A DNA stretch of 49,484 bases from UBA10161 sp964581105 (GCA_964581105.1 CAZOMB010000007.1:1-49484); one strand, 5' to 3'. Shown: positions 6,312-17,300, numbered from the stretch's first letter. The notes: generated by a model from the sequence alone, not told the origin. Translations and numbers: made by a program.

Positions 6312-8993
6312 TCAAATAAGTATATGCATGTTATACCATTCAGTGGATGGCTTGGCTCAAGTATCACAAGGCCCCGCGGCAAGCAGCGAAATTCTCCGGG
6401 TAGGCGCAGGCATCCTTTGATCCGGAGGTAGGGCGGTGTATTGAGATTTGCAACGCGCAAGCGTTGCAAAATTGTGCAACGCAAGTTGCACAAATGATAC
6501 AAACACCCCGAGAATTAAAACATTCTAGTAACGGGTGGAAAAGAGACCAACTGGGATTCGGTTAGTAAGGGCGACTGAAAGCCGAAAAGAGCGTACTGAA
6601 TCTTTGGCAGCAATGCCCAAGAGATGTGGGACGGAATATCTGTTTTCAGATTCGAGGTCGGCTGGAAAGCCGCGCCATAGAGGGTGAAAGCCCCGTAGTT
6701 AAATGAAAGCAGAGTGAGGTCAGAAGAGTAGTGCTCATTGAATATTGGGCATGAATATGGCAGAACTAACTGCCAACTCTAAATATAACTTGAGACCGAT
6801 AGCGAAGTAGTAACGCGAGTGAAAGCTGAAAAGGACCCCGAAAGGGGAGTTCAAAGAGCCTCAAATTGAATGGTTACAGTATGGCGCAGTGTGAAAGGAT
6901 ACAGCTGCAGAAGCGACTTTCCGAAAGGGGAGGAGCGATGCGGAAATACCAGCATTGCGCTGTTCTTCTCTAAGCAAGAGCCAGGGAGTTGATGTTGTGT
7001 GGCAAGGCGAGAGCCAAAGCGAAAGCAAGAGTGCGCATCGCAAGAAAGGCACGTCGTGCGAAAGCGCGATCAGTCACACTCATCAGACTCGAAGCCGATG
7101 TGATCTAAGCGAGCGCAGGGCGAAGCCAGCCTGACGGCTGGTGGAGGCCCTCAACCGGTGCTAGTCTATTCTGCTCGGGTGACGTTCGCTTAGGGGTGAT
7201 AGTCCAATCGAACTCGGCAATAGCGAGTTCCCTCCGAAATGTCTCTCAGGACAGCCTCAATGGAGATTGTCTGCGGGGTAGAGCACTGATTATGGGGATT
7301 GGTCTCGAAAGGGATCGCCTCGTTGTCAAACTCCGAATCTGCAGACGTCGTAGAAGTTGGGAGTCGGGTTCTACTGGGTAAGCTAGTAGGCCATTACGGG
7401 AACAACCGGGACCGAGGTTAAGGTCCCAAAATTCAGGCTAAGTGTTAATCCACAAGGAGTGTCCGGTCTAAAACAGCTGGAAGGTAGGCTTAGAAGCAGC
7501 CACCCTTTAAACGAACCCTTTTCCGCCTTCGGCGCAAAAGCGTTCACGGAAAAAAGGTTCGGAAGAAACAACGCGTAATAGCGGACCAGTCTAGATCGCG
7601 CATTCTGAAGATGATCGGGGCTAAGCCTGATACCGAAACCTCGGAGTTCCTTCAAAAGAGGAATCTGGTAGGGGGGCGAGCTGGTTGGGCAGAAGCAGGG
7701 CTGTGAAGTCCTGTGGACTGACCAGTTATGAAGATCCTGGTATTAGTAACAGCATATCCAGGCGGGAATCCTGGACGCCGTATAGCACACGGGTTTCTGG
7801 GCAATGTTTTTCAGCTCAGAGTTAGGCGATCCTAAGCCAACCGCTAATTGCAAGTTGGCAAAAGGGAAACCAGTTAAAATTCTGGTCCCACACAGGTAGA
7901 CGCGGCAACGCAAGTTGCATTCCTAACGCTTTGGGGTAAGGCAGGCAGAGGAGACTTTGCTTAAAGCTGACAGAGCCGTGGAGTCTCGTTATGAGGAGAA
8001 GCGGCCCAAACAGCCCAAAACTGCCCAATCCCCGGAGCCCATGAAAACGAAAAGATGAGGGTTTTTCGGCACGTGCTCATCTTTTTGTTATACAGGGAAT
8101 GCATCCGATTCTGTGTGTCCGTACCTAGAACTATTACAGGTGCTGCTGGCAGGAAAAGCCAAGGCGTGGCAGGGGAATCCAGCTAAGGGAACTCGGCAAA
8201 CTAGTAGCTTAACTTCGGGATAAGCTATGCCTGCCTTTCTTTCAGGATTGGCAGGTCGCAGTGACAAGGGGAGGTCGACTGTTTATCAAAAACACAACTC
8301 GCAGCAAATCGGAAACGATTAGTATTGCGGGTGATGCCTGCTCACTACTGGTACGTGAACGCCGGTTTCAACCGGCCTAAGCGCCAGCAAAGAGCGGGGG
8401 TAACTCTGACCCTCTTAAGGTAGCGTAATACCTCGCCGCTTAATTGGTGGCTTGCATGAATGGCATAACGAGCCTCCCACTGTCCCTAGCTGGAACCTGG
8501 TGAACTTACTACTCTGTGAGTATGCAGAGGACTTCTAGGGGGAAACGAAGACCCCGTGGAATCGCAAACTCAATATTTTTTCTAGCGGAGCTTGCGATGC
8601 GGATAGCTTTACTATAACCTGATCTTGTGATACGAGAATTGCTGCGGAGCGTAAATGGGAGCTGTTATGCTGCACCTTTCGGGGTGCAGATAGGCGTCAT
8701 TGTAACACCATTCAGCAGTTTTTGTATTACTAACCGCAAGGGACAGGGTCAGGCGGATAGTTTGGCTGGGGCGGTACGCCTTCGATAAAGAAACAAAGGC
8801 GCCCAATGTTCAGCTTAGGCGGGTCAGAAATCCGCCGGTAAGGGTTAAAGACAAATGCTGGACTGACTGTATCCTTAAAAGCGTGGGATGCAGAGACGAA
8901 AGTCGGGCTTAACGAACCTTGGTGCCTTCTTAGTGAGGGCCCAAGCTGTCAGACAAGCTACCCCGGGGGTAACAGGCTCGTCGCGGGTGATAG

Positions 8994-9240
8994 ACTGATA
9001 CAAATCGGTTTTTTCGCGTGCACGAGACTCCTTCAAATTTTGTTTCCTAAGATTTACTCTGCCCAAATTATTGACTGTGCAAAAATCCCTTAAGCAAGGA
9101 CAGTGCACACGAGGTTTGGCATAAATCCCCAGTTCCCAATCGTCGATGTTTGGGAGCTGGAAAATAGGAATACTGCAAAATCAGTCCACAGAATGTTGTG
9201 GGAGTCTCAAGACATTTGATGTGATTTGTATTAAGGTCAA
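8994..9240 (+). other. About 245-nt structured insertion in 23S helix 89
   Basis: The 5' strand of helix 89 (CTCGTCGCGGGTGA, to 8990) should be followed within some 15 nt by CACATCGACCCCGCGG, which begins only at 9244. The intervening DNA folds on itself: GATACAAATC (8997-9006) with GATTTGTATT (9223-9232), GAGACTCC (9024-9031) with GGAGTCTC (9201-9208), and an inner CCAGTTCCCAA/TTGGGAGCTGG hairpin. It has no credible protein frame and none of the group I core elements seen in the other intron. It could be a BHB intron lacking a canonical motif or a retained expansion. Exact ends are uncertain by several bases. Confidence 0.7.
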
Positions 9241-9362
9241 ATACACATCGACCCCGCGGTTTGGTACATCGCTGTCGGCTTAGGTCATCCTGGGGGTGCA
9301 GGAGCCCCCAAAGGTTGGGTTGTTCATCCATTAAAGACCTACATGAGCTGGGTTCAGAACGT

Positions 9363-10088
9363 CGGTTTAGGCGTTGCTAGGCTGAAAGGCCTTGAAAAAT
9401 ATAATTGACTCATATCGGTGAAACCTCTCCTTGAAGGAAAAAAAGCACTGGCATCAAGGTCTGCCAAGCTTTATATTTCCATCAAGGGTGGTAATACCGA
9501 GGGAAGGCGAGATTCGTGGATTCGACAATTCTTGCATATATCGCTGGTTTTCTTGACGGTGACGGCAGTATCTTCTTTCAGATTGTCAGGCGAGAGGACT
9601 ACAGGCGCAGGTTTCAGATAAGAAGCAGCATTGCTTTCTATCAAAAAACCAGCTGCGCCAGGATTCTTTTCTGGCTTAAAAGGCAACTGAGAGCAGGGTA
9701 CATACGCCATCGAAAGACAGGAATCAGCGACTATACAATTGTCGGGTCAAAGGAAGTCAAGAAGACACTCTTGCTTCTCAGACCGCATGTAAAACTCAAG
9801 AAAAAGCAGCTGGAGCTTGGTCTTCAGATTCTGAGGAGGCTAGAAAACTGCAAAACAAATGCAAATTTTCTGGCTATCTGCAATCTGGTAGACAAGTTCA
9901 AGAAGCTGAATTATTCAAAGAAGAGAAAAGTGACACATGCGACTGTAAGCGAATCTTTGCCCCTGTAGAGACTGAGGCACAAAGCCAAGAGTGCTGCCCA
10001 AAGGGCAGTGCTAATACGTCAATCTCCGCTGCAGCAAGCAGCGGATGAAGGTATAGTCCATGCCGTTCCGAAAGGACGGATTAACATG
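9363..10088 (+). mobile_element. Group I intron in 23S rRNA at E. coli position 2593
   Basis: The upstream exon ends AGAACGT (9362) and the downstream exon resumes CGCGAGACAG (10089), restoring the normal 23S sequence. P1 forms between exon AACGT and intron GCGTT (9371-9375) with the conserved U.G at the splice site, and the intron ends in G. An R element containing AGAGACT (9967-9973) and an S element AAGGTATAGTCC (10048-10059) form P7. Clear hairpins match P7.1 (CTGCCC/GGGCAG, 9994-10008), P8 (CCGCTGC/GCAGCGG, 10026-10044) and P9 (10063-10079). The P7.1 hairpin and the site resemble the group IA intron of Chlamydomonas chloroplast 23S. It encodes a homing endonuclease upstream of R. Confidence 0.88.
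9516..9968 (+). CDS. I-CreI-like LAGLIDADG homing endonuclease within the group I intron
   Basis: A 150-residue protein with a single LAGLIDADG motif (LAYIAGFLDGDGSI, residues 6-19), so it should act as a homodimer. The match to I-CreI runs along the whole length: a QKT segment after the first beta sheet, GYIRHRKTGISDYTI, KLKKKQ with the conserved catalytic-region Lys, then FLAICNLVDKFKKLN and a final basic SKKRKVTH. Such enzymes cut the intronless 23S allele at the insertion site and so spread the intron. I-CreI acts at this same position in chloroplast 23S. The start is a GTG at 9516; no strong SD is evident. Key residues appear intact, so the enzyme may be active. Confidence 0.92.
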   Translation: MDSTILAYIAGFLDGDGSIFFQIVRREDYRRRFQIRSSIAFYQKTSCARILFWLKRQLRAGYIRHRKTGISDYTIVGSKEVKKTLLLLRPHVKLKKKQLELGLQILRRLENCKTNANFLAICNLVDKFKKLNYSKKRKVTHATVSESLPL

Positions 10089-10381
10089 CGCGAGACAGTT
10101 CGGTAGTATCTCCTAGGAGTGTCACCGCTTGAGAGCAAGAACCCATGAGTACGAGAGGAACTTGGGTTCGGCGCCTCTGGTCTACCAGTTGTGAAAAGCA
10201 TCGCTGGGCAGCTACGCGCTATTGGATAAGACCTGAAAGCATCTAAGGTCGAAGCCAATCTCAAAACTAGGCGGTGTAGGCGGTTATAGCAGATAACTTT
10301 GATAGGGCGAAGGTGTAAGTGCTTAGCTCACGCGAGGCATTCAGCCTGTCGCTACTAAAGCCGTTTTGTCATATACTAGAT

Positions 10382-10409
10382 ACTCTTTGTGGCATCAGTC
10401 GCTCTCTTC
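10382..10409 (+). other. Right arm of the pre-23S processing stem
   Basis: ACTCTTTG, then TGGC, then ATCAGTCGCTCTCTTC, complementary to 6285-6311. It lies 4 nt beyond the inferred 3' end of 23S and 37 nt before the stop of the converging operon. Confidence 0.8.
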
Positions 10410-10446
10410 TACAAACTCGTAAAATTTAGAACAATTAGCGAAAGCT

Positions 10447-13400
10447 TTACTTCTTTTTCCTTTTCCTGCTTGATATTTTTTTATCAGCTCGTTTATCATT
10501 TGAAACAAAAGGAGGACCTTCAGGCGCAGTATGGCTCCCATCCCTTGATTCAGGTATGGGTTTCCTTTTCTCATCAATATCTCGTTCCAGTTTCATTAGC
10601 TGTTCGCCAATATTCTGCTTTTCCAAACCCTGCCTATATTGCTGGTTTACCTGCCTTCTTATGTCTTCACGAACCTGCTTCCTTGGCACTCCTAGGAATG
10701 CGGGCCTTCCAAACCATTGCTCTGACCTTGCGTAGTATTGCTGGTCCTCATAGGTTTTTGAGGTCTTGAACAGGTAATTTTCGCTTTGTTCAATGTTTTG
10801 CAGGATTTTGTTCGCATCTTGCCTCAGCTTCTGCCCAATCGTTTTTGTAACAGTGTTATCCCTGACTGCTGTCTCTATCTCCTGCTGCCTTCGCATGAGG
10901 GACACCAACTGGTCCTGTATTTGCGTGCATCGCAGGTTTTGGTCTGGGGCACCGTCATATGCTCCAAGCTTGTTTCTTTTCTCTATCTCCTCATTCAGTT
11001 TATATGCGTAAATCCCCCCCGGTGTCTCAGGCAGCAAGTGCCTTCTTCCCTCTGTAATGTCCAAAGCTTTTTCTATCGGGTTTTTTTCGATATAATCAAC
11101 GTTCTTCTGGATTGCATCATAAGCCTGGTTTGTCATGAGGTTTGTGTCAATCACAAGCTTGTGCGCATTGAATGAGGTTTGCTCTTCTAGTGTAGCTGTC
11201 CCCTTCAAGCTCTTTTTCAGGAAGGTTTGGCAGTCTTCCCTGTATTTGTTCCATTCCTTGATTTGGTTTTCAGTCCCATACCTTCCCAAATATGTATTGT
11301 AATCTCCAACATTATCAGGTACATACTTGTACAGGTTTTGCACATGGTTTTGCACAGCCTCAATGCTTTCTGTCCTCTTGTTATAGTCTTTCAGGGGGTC
11401 TCCAACCCAGACATTTACTCCCTGAAGCCCATAGTCAATTATCGAGTTTACTGTTCCCTGGTCATAGCCGGCCTCATTGCATTTTTTCACAAGCCCAGAA
11501 GTGGTTGAAAGCGCATCAATCTTTGCCCCTCCAAACTCGCCTAGAATTTGTTTTCCTTTTTCATAATTGAGCACTGTTTTTTTCAGCTCTTCACCAGTCG
11601 GCCCATTTTCATCCTTTGTTTTTTCAAACTCTTCAATCATGCCGTTCCTCAGAGCAATCTCCTGTTCAATGAATTTGTTGCCCTTTGCATCTTTTTCAAG
11701 TTCTTTTGTTTCTGCCTTAAAGTCATCCAGCCATTCCTTCTTTTGCTTAGCACTTGAATTCATGTACTTTATGAAGCTTCCAATAACTCCATTGTCCTGG
11801 GTAGCAGCACTGAATTGGTACTGCTGTCTTGCAAGACCTTCTGTTATTGCATCAAGCTGCAGCTGCTTTTGCTGCCTTCCTATATTTGTTGGGTCGTCAA
11901 TATCCATACTCTTCAATGTATTTATCTGGCCCATGCTGCTCTGGACAAGTATATTCCCTGCATTTGTCTGCCTTTCCTGCTCATGCCTGCCATAAATATT
12001 ACCTATTCTGTCCACTTCTTCAGAAGCGCTGCCACTGGAAAATACATTTTGGGCGTCTTTGACATTAGGTGTGCCATCTTCATTGGCATTAATAATCCCA
12101 AGTATCTGAAGATTGTTTGTCAAAATCTTCTCATCGCTTTCTGTAAGCTTGTCCTTGCCAAGGAGAATTTCAGTGCCATCAATAACAGTTCCAAGTGCTG
12201 TGCCATTTTTATCTGCCTTTGTTTGCAAGTCAGCAATTTCATTTCTTTCCCCATAAGTCAGGTTCTGGGTTTGCTGCGACTCATGCAGAATCCTGTTGAC
12301 ATCCAAGTTGGCTTCTTCCCATCTCAATCGGTTGTCCTTCCAATCATTGAACTGCTCTTGTGACCAGTTGACCTGTTTTCCGCTTGCATCCTCTACAACA
12401 TATTTGTTGAGTGCATATCCCTCCTCAGTCATAATATCATGCAAGCTTCCACCTTTGATTATTACGTTGCCTGTTTCTTTGTTAATGCTGAAATTTTCCT
12501 CGCCTACCAAGCCCTTTATCAGACTTTGTACTTCTTCTTTTGACTGGAACTTACCATTTTTCTCTACTGAGTATGTGCCGTCACTGTTCACAATCAAGAT
12601 TCTTCCATCCTTTAAGTCATACTGCATCTCATTAAGATTCACAAGCTCTTTATGCTCCATTGTGAAAAAGTCTGTTTTCAATGTCTTTTTTCCAGCGGCT
12701 TTTAATCCTGCAAAAATTGGGGACAAAAAGCTCAGCCCATATGGGACGCTGTAAGGGTTGTCAATCATTCTTGCAATTTCCCAAACACTGAATTTCCTGC
12801 CAGAAGAGCCAGGAAGTTTTAACAAGCCTTTTGCATTAATGTCTTTTTCAAGGAACCGAATCCCATGCTGCCTCCATCCTTTTATTCCAAACGCAGCTCC
12901 AAATCCCCTCAAATAGCCTGAAAGCTCAGTAGCAGTCATGTAAATCCTGAGGATTGACTCAATGCCTTTTCCAACAGACTTAAAGCTAAGCTCTCCAATT
13001 CCCAAATTGTTTTTTATTGCCTCCCAAAGGTCTCCCCAGCTTCTTATCCTAAATGTTTTCATTTTCGAGTCAGCATGCATGTCTCCTGAAAAAAGACCAT
13101 CAAGAAATGAAACAAAGTCAGGGCTCATCAAGTGCACTGTTGCAGCGCTGCTGTTCAGCATTATCATCCTTTTTTTCTTGCTCTCCTCGTCATCAGCAAG
13201 TTGGTCTCCCAAGCCACCAGCGCCTTCCTCCTCAACACGGAGCCCTGTGCCTAATTTGTTGACTTTTCGCGAAAGTGATTCTAGGTTTTTCTTGCCAATT
13301 GGTCCTTTGTCCTTTCCTTTTGGCGGCTCGTCCTTGTCCTCATCACTTTCAAGAAGCTTCATTGGGAATTTTACAGCCATTCCAACAAGGTCTGTGAGGT

Positions 13401-14349
13401 GACCCATAAGGCTCCAGTTGCTTGGTCCTTTTCCATCTGCAAACTCATATTCTGGCGTGTATTTTCCTTTTCTTCCTCCATCTCTTTTTCCATCAGAGCC
13501 AGCTTTCTTGTCATCGCCCTTTGATTCATCTTTTCCTTTGCCTTTGCTTCCAGCGCCTTTTGCTTCCACCTTTTCCTTTTTCCTGAATGCGTCCTTGAAC
13601 TTGCCTATGGTATTGTATGCTGACTCTGCTGCAAATGCATAGCTTAAGCCATCAAAGCTCATTTGCTGTGCCCTCATTGTATATCTTTTTCCCCTGCTCA
13701 TCCTTGGCGCAGACAGGTCAAATGCCAAGAATGGGTTTCTGCCAAGAGCAAAGCTTGCTCCAACAAGGAGGCCGAATATCAGCATCAAAGGCCAGCAAAG
13801 TGCATTGTAATTGCCGCCAGTTGGGTTGCAAAGGTATAGCTCATTGTGCGAAAGAAGGTAGTTTGTGTATTGCTTTGGCGTAAAAGAGCCAGGGCTGTCA
13901 GTGCACCTTAATATCGACCCACTAATCAAGGGCTCAGGCAAGCCAGTCCCATTTAAGCACAATTCCCTCGGAGGTCCGGGAGAGGTTGCTGTTGCATGCG
14001 GGCAAAAAATAAACCAATAGTCAATGCATTCAGGGTGCTCTGGGTCATATGAAAAGCTTGCCCAGCCTCCATCATCAGCAGCCTGCCAGCAAAGCTTCAC
14101 ATTGTTTGGGTCAGTCTGGTTTATCCTGAAAATAAGCGCCTGTGCAAGCCCTGTTTTTACATAGCCAGCTGCAGAAAGCTCATAGGTAAATGTTTTTACC
14201 TCCTCATTTTCTGCGTCTAAAGTTATGTCAGTATATGAGCGCACAGGGTTTATTGGGCAAAGCCCTCCAAAGCCAGAAGAGCCACTTGCTGCAGAATTCA
14301 CAATCTGGCAAAAGAGCAACAGGCAAATGAGCAAAGCAATCTTTTTCAT
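10447..14349 (-). CDS. Giant membrane-anchored protein, last gene of the envelope operon
   Basis: 1300 residues from the ATG at 14349, whose ATGA overlaps the stop of the preceding gene; the frame stays open 26 codons upstream but this start gives a clean signal peptide (MKKIALLICLLLFCQIVNSA) and a GGTGG SD. An exported N-terminal region of about 165 residues contains eight or so Cys. A membrane segment follows at about 186-203 (LMLIFGLLVGASFALG), then roughly 1100 hydrophilic residues, probably cytoplasmic. These include a Lys/Gly/Asp low-complexity stretch (about 245-300), a central region with GVxFLEKDINAKG- and FFTMEHKELVNL-like segments, and long Gln/Asn/Lys-rich helices with a basic C-terminus. 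No Walker motif or known enzyme signature is visible. I do not recognise the family. Confidence 0.85.
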   Translation of the reverse strand: MKKIALLICLLLFCQIVNSAASGSSGFGGLCPINPVRSYTDITLDAENEEVKTFTYELSAAGYVKTGLAQALIFRINQTDPNNVKLCWQAADDGGWASFSYDPEHPECIDYWFIFCPHATATSPGPPRELCLNGTGLPEPLISGSILRCTDSPGSFTPKQYTNYLLSHNELYLCNPTGGNYNALCWPLMLIFGLLVGASFALGRNPFLAFDLSAPRMSRGKRYTMRAQQMSFDGLSYAFAAESAYNTIGKFKDAFRKKEKVEAKGAGSKGKGKDESKGDDKKAGSDGKRDGGRKGKYTPEYEFADGKGPSNWSLMGHLTDLVGMAVKFPMKLLESDEDKDEPPKGKDKGPIGKKNLESLSRKVNKLGTGLRVEEEGAGGLGDQLADDEESKKKRMIMLNSSAATVHLMSPDFVSFLDGLFSGDMHADSKMKTFRIRSWGDLWEAIKNNLGIGELSFKSVGKGIESILRIYMTATELSGYLRGFGAAFGIKGWRQHGIRFLEKDINAKGLLKLPGSSGRKFSVWEIARMIDNPYSVPYGLSFLSPIFAGLKAAGKKTLKTDFFTMEHKELVNLNEMQYDLKDGRILIVNSDGTYSVEKNGKFQSKEEVQSLIKGLVGEENFSINKETGNVIIKGGSLHDIMTEEGYALNKYVVEDASGKQVNWSQEQFNDWKDNRLRWEEANLDVNRILHESQQTQNLTYGERNEIADLQTKADKNGTALGTVIDGTEILLGKDKLTESDEKILTNNLQILGIINANEDGTPNVKDAQNVFSSGSASEEVDRIGNIYGRHEQERQTNAGNILVQSSMGQINTLKSMDIDDPTNIGRQQKQLQLDAITEGLARQQYQFSAATQDNGVIGSFIKYMNSSAKQKKEWLDDFKAETKELEKDAKGNKFIEQEIALRNGMIEEFEKTKDENGPTGEELKKTVLNYEKGKQILGEFGGAKIDALSTTSGLVKKCNEAGYDQGTVNSIIDYGLQGVNVWVGDPLKDYNKRTESIEAVQNHVQNLYKYVPDNVGDYNTYLGRYGTENQIKEWNKYREDCQTFLKKSLKGTATLEEQTSFNAHKLVIDTNLMTNQAYDAIQKNVDYIEKNPIEKALDITEGRRHLLPETPGGIYAYKLNEEIEKRNKLGAYDGAPDQNLRCTQIQDQLVSLMRRQQEIETAVRDNTVTKTIGQKLRQDANKILQNIEQSENYLFKTSKTYEDQQYYARSEQWFGRPAFLGVPRKQVREDIRRQVNQQYRQGLEKQNIGEQLMKLERDIDEKRKPIPESRDGSHTAPEGPPFVSNDKRADKKISSRKRKKK

Positions 14350-17300
14350 GCGTTTCCACCGCCAACTATCCCTCCTACTTTTGTGCACACAATTTCCTTT
14401 TGGCTGATAGGTATTTGTATGTTGCAATATTCAAGAATAGATGTGTCTGGAAGCCTGCCACAGTCAATCCCAAGCTCGCCTCTTGTCGGGTATTGCAAAA
14501 CTTCGCTTTGTGTTTTTGTGCTTGTCCTTGACACATAAGTATATTCCTGCGGGTTCTGTGTTGCTGTGCTTACAAGGCAGCACTTGTCCTTTGCAGGAAG
14601 CCCGGCAAGGAATTCCCAGTATTCATCGCTTATCTCTGTATAAAGCTTGCTTTCCCCAGTTATTTTTCCATCTTCATCTATAATGCAAAATGACTTGTAC
14701 GATGAAAGCTGGCTGCATGGGGTGCATTTTGTGCTGTCAACGCAGGTTGCTGGGCATTTGTACTTGTTATAAGCTGTTATTGTGGCAGGCATTTTGCATG
14801 GGAAGCCGTCATTGCAAACAAGCTGGTCAATGAGCGGGTTGTTCAATGCGGTTTTGCTGCAAAGCCTCATTGCATAGTCTGTTTCAGTGCACTCAACGCA
14901 CTCGCACTCCTCCTCATCAGCATAAAGCTTTTGCCCATAAGTGTATTTTGTCATTCCAAGCACTTTTCTGGAGTTTTTCTGTAAATCGCAGAACGGGGTG
15001 TTATCCTTCCCTCCTTCTCCTCCTGATTTGACCAGTGGGTTGTCAAGCATGCCTTCAGCAAGAGGGGAGCTGAGGCCAGAATAATAAAGCGGATTTCCAT
15101 CGATGTTTCCAGTACCATACCCTTTGCCAGAGTCAGTCATCCAGCTGTCATAAACAAGGCCAAGTATGCCTGCATCAACCATTTCACCAGTGTGGTTGAA
15201 CAGATATGACATCAAAATGCTGCAGTCTGCGTTGCCCAGTGCATCAACGCCGCAGCAAGAGCTGTATTGAGGGATATGGAATTTCCATATTAATGAAGGC
15301 CTTGAAAAGTTGCCTAAAAGCGCCCTGCTAAACTCCAGCCGGTTCTCAAACTCATCTTTAACTGCCAAGTATCTGTCATTGCGTATGTTCATAGTTCCGC
15401 ACATTGGAGTCCATTCTTGGAGCAGCAGGTCAACCTCTTCAGCATACCTGTCAGGAGTTCCTCTTGCAACCCTTTGCGAATAGCTTCCATACCCAATTCC
15501 CCCAAACCAGGTTGAATCAAAGAAAAACTTGTGCAAAGTCCCAGGGTTGTTAATGTCTCCTATCAAAGTATCTTTATTGTAATCCTTGATTTCAATTGCT
15601 GCCAAGGGCTCGTTTTCGCAGTTTCTTTTCAGCATCAATGAGCGGTAAATTATTGCAGCCTTGCCATCCAAGTCATAAGTGTTTGTTGTTGAAGAAAGCC
15701 CAAGGTACTGGGAAAGCTCATTTGTAAATACATTGTCGCCAGGCTCAGAGCTTGCCAGGCCATATATTCCAGATGCAAGCATATCAGTGTCTCCTAAAGC
15801 ATAAATTGCAGCTCCATCCCCTCCATAAAGCTGGCAAACTTCAACAGGCAAATAATTTGTTATGTATTTGGTCACCAGTTTTGGCTGGCAGCTGCTGGTG
15901 CATTCTCCTTCAGTTTTATAAATCCCCTCGTGGCTTGCTTCATAAGAGCAGGACCAGTATGGCCCAAGAAGTTCAATACAGTTGCCAAGGCCGCACCCCA
16001 TTGTGCATTCCTGCTTGGTTTCATATAACTTTGAGCTGCTTGTGCATTTCCATGCAGAAGGCGGAGAACTTTTTGCTGTGCAAACACCTGTAACCCATGA
16101 AGAAACCGATCCAATTCCAGTTTCTGCTGAAGTTACATCAAGTATTGGCATAATATTTGACTGCAAATAAGAGCTCATTTTTTCCTCAAGATACGGGGCA
16201 GACGGCTCGGGTATCTGTCCTTTCTTCCACCAGCCGTTGTCATGATAGCCATCAGCGCAGCTGTAAAAGCTTGTACCATATTCCCATTCAATGTTTCCAT
16301 TGTAAGGACCTGGCCCGTTGTTTTTTCTTTGCCTTACATCTGTCACCGACGCATCAACCTTGCCATCTTCATCAATATCCCTTAGTTCATAGTTGGCACC
16401 AGGAGAATTTGCATTATATGGCTCCCCTTTCTCAACTGAGTAGTCAAATTCTCCTCTCCATTCATAGCATGCAAAATTCTTTAGGTAGCTGCGTCCAGAT
16501 GGCGGCCCTGGCGAGTCCCAGTCTATTTTCTGTACAGCTAGTGTAGCATAAGTGCAGCCAGCACACCAGCCAAGCTCATCAATGCTAAAGTATGGTTCAT
16601 GGTCAGGGTCCCCAACAATGCATATGCCGACAATATCTCCCTGGGCAAGACTGGAAAAGTCTACACTGTAAATTTTGAATGTTTCTGCGTTAGTTGAAGG
16701 TGCAACCCACTTTTCAGTGTCACTAACCTCATATTCTATTTCAGAACAGCCACCTGGGCTCTCCCTTAATGGAATCCCTTTTGTAGAATCACGAGTCGCT
16801 TTCCATTCACAGTTGCTGCCATCAGGGTCGCACTCTTTTTCGTACTTTCTATACTCATACAAGCACACAGAAGCAGTGATTGATGGGATGTGGCATTGGG
16901 AAAAGAACTTGTGCTCTTGCGGGCTTGCCTTCACATAATAAGTGTACTTGTTCAGGTACAGGCCAGTGCTGCCTCTTTTTCCGTCCCTGTCAAAAAGCCT
17001 GCCATAAGTCCTTTGAACAGGGTTTATTTGGCTTGGAATGCCTGTTTTTTCAATTTCAAGATAAGTTTCCAAGTCATCATAAAACCCATCTCTCCAGCTT
17101 CCACAGTCCACTGTTGGCTTGCCTGGCTGCAGCTGGTCAGCAATCTTACACAGGCTCCTGCTGTGGTAAGTATTGTCGCATGCCCCTGAAATGCACTCAA
17201 CGCTGGTGTCGCACTCAAAGGGCAGCTTCAGGTCAAGGTCATCTGGCGATGAAACATAATCGTTCATAAGGGCTTTTTCATAATAATCATAATCAAAGTC

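Larger units (their letters stand above)
6319..10377 (+). rRNA. 23S ribosomal RNA gene, interrupted by two insertions
   Basis: The 5' end reads CAGTGGATGGCTTGGCTC and the 3' end CTGTCGCTACTAAAGCCG. The ends are set by the terminal helix AGTATATG (6319-6326) with CATATACT (10370-10377). Domain landmarks include GACCCTCTTAAGGTAGCG, the GGGGTAACAGGCT peptidyl-transferase segment, the GGTTCAGAAC strand and the sarcin-ricin loop AGTACGAGAGGAAC near 10147-10160. Domain I carries two extra hairpins (about 6449-6499). Without the group I intron the gene is still about 3.3 kb, longer than usual for archaea, partly because of a roughly 245-nt insertion in helix 89. No 16S, 5S or tRNA gene is adjacent, so the gene is transcribed as its own unit. 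Confidence 0.97.

Noticed and set aside
5941..6420. Two short open frames (72 and 85 codons) in the 23S leader and 5' end
   Set aside because: They overlap the processing stem and mature 23S, lack SD sequences and show no protein-like composition.
8994..9240. Second group I intron in helix 89
   Set aside because: The GAGACTCC/GGAGTCTC pair resembles P7, but there is no room for P4-P6 before it, no P1 pairing and no terminal G at a fitting place.
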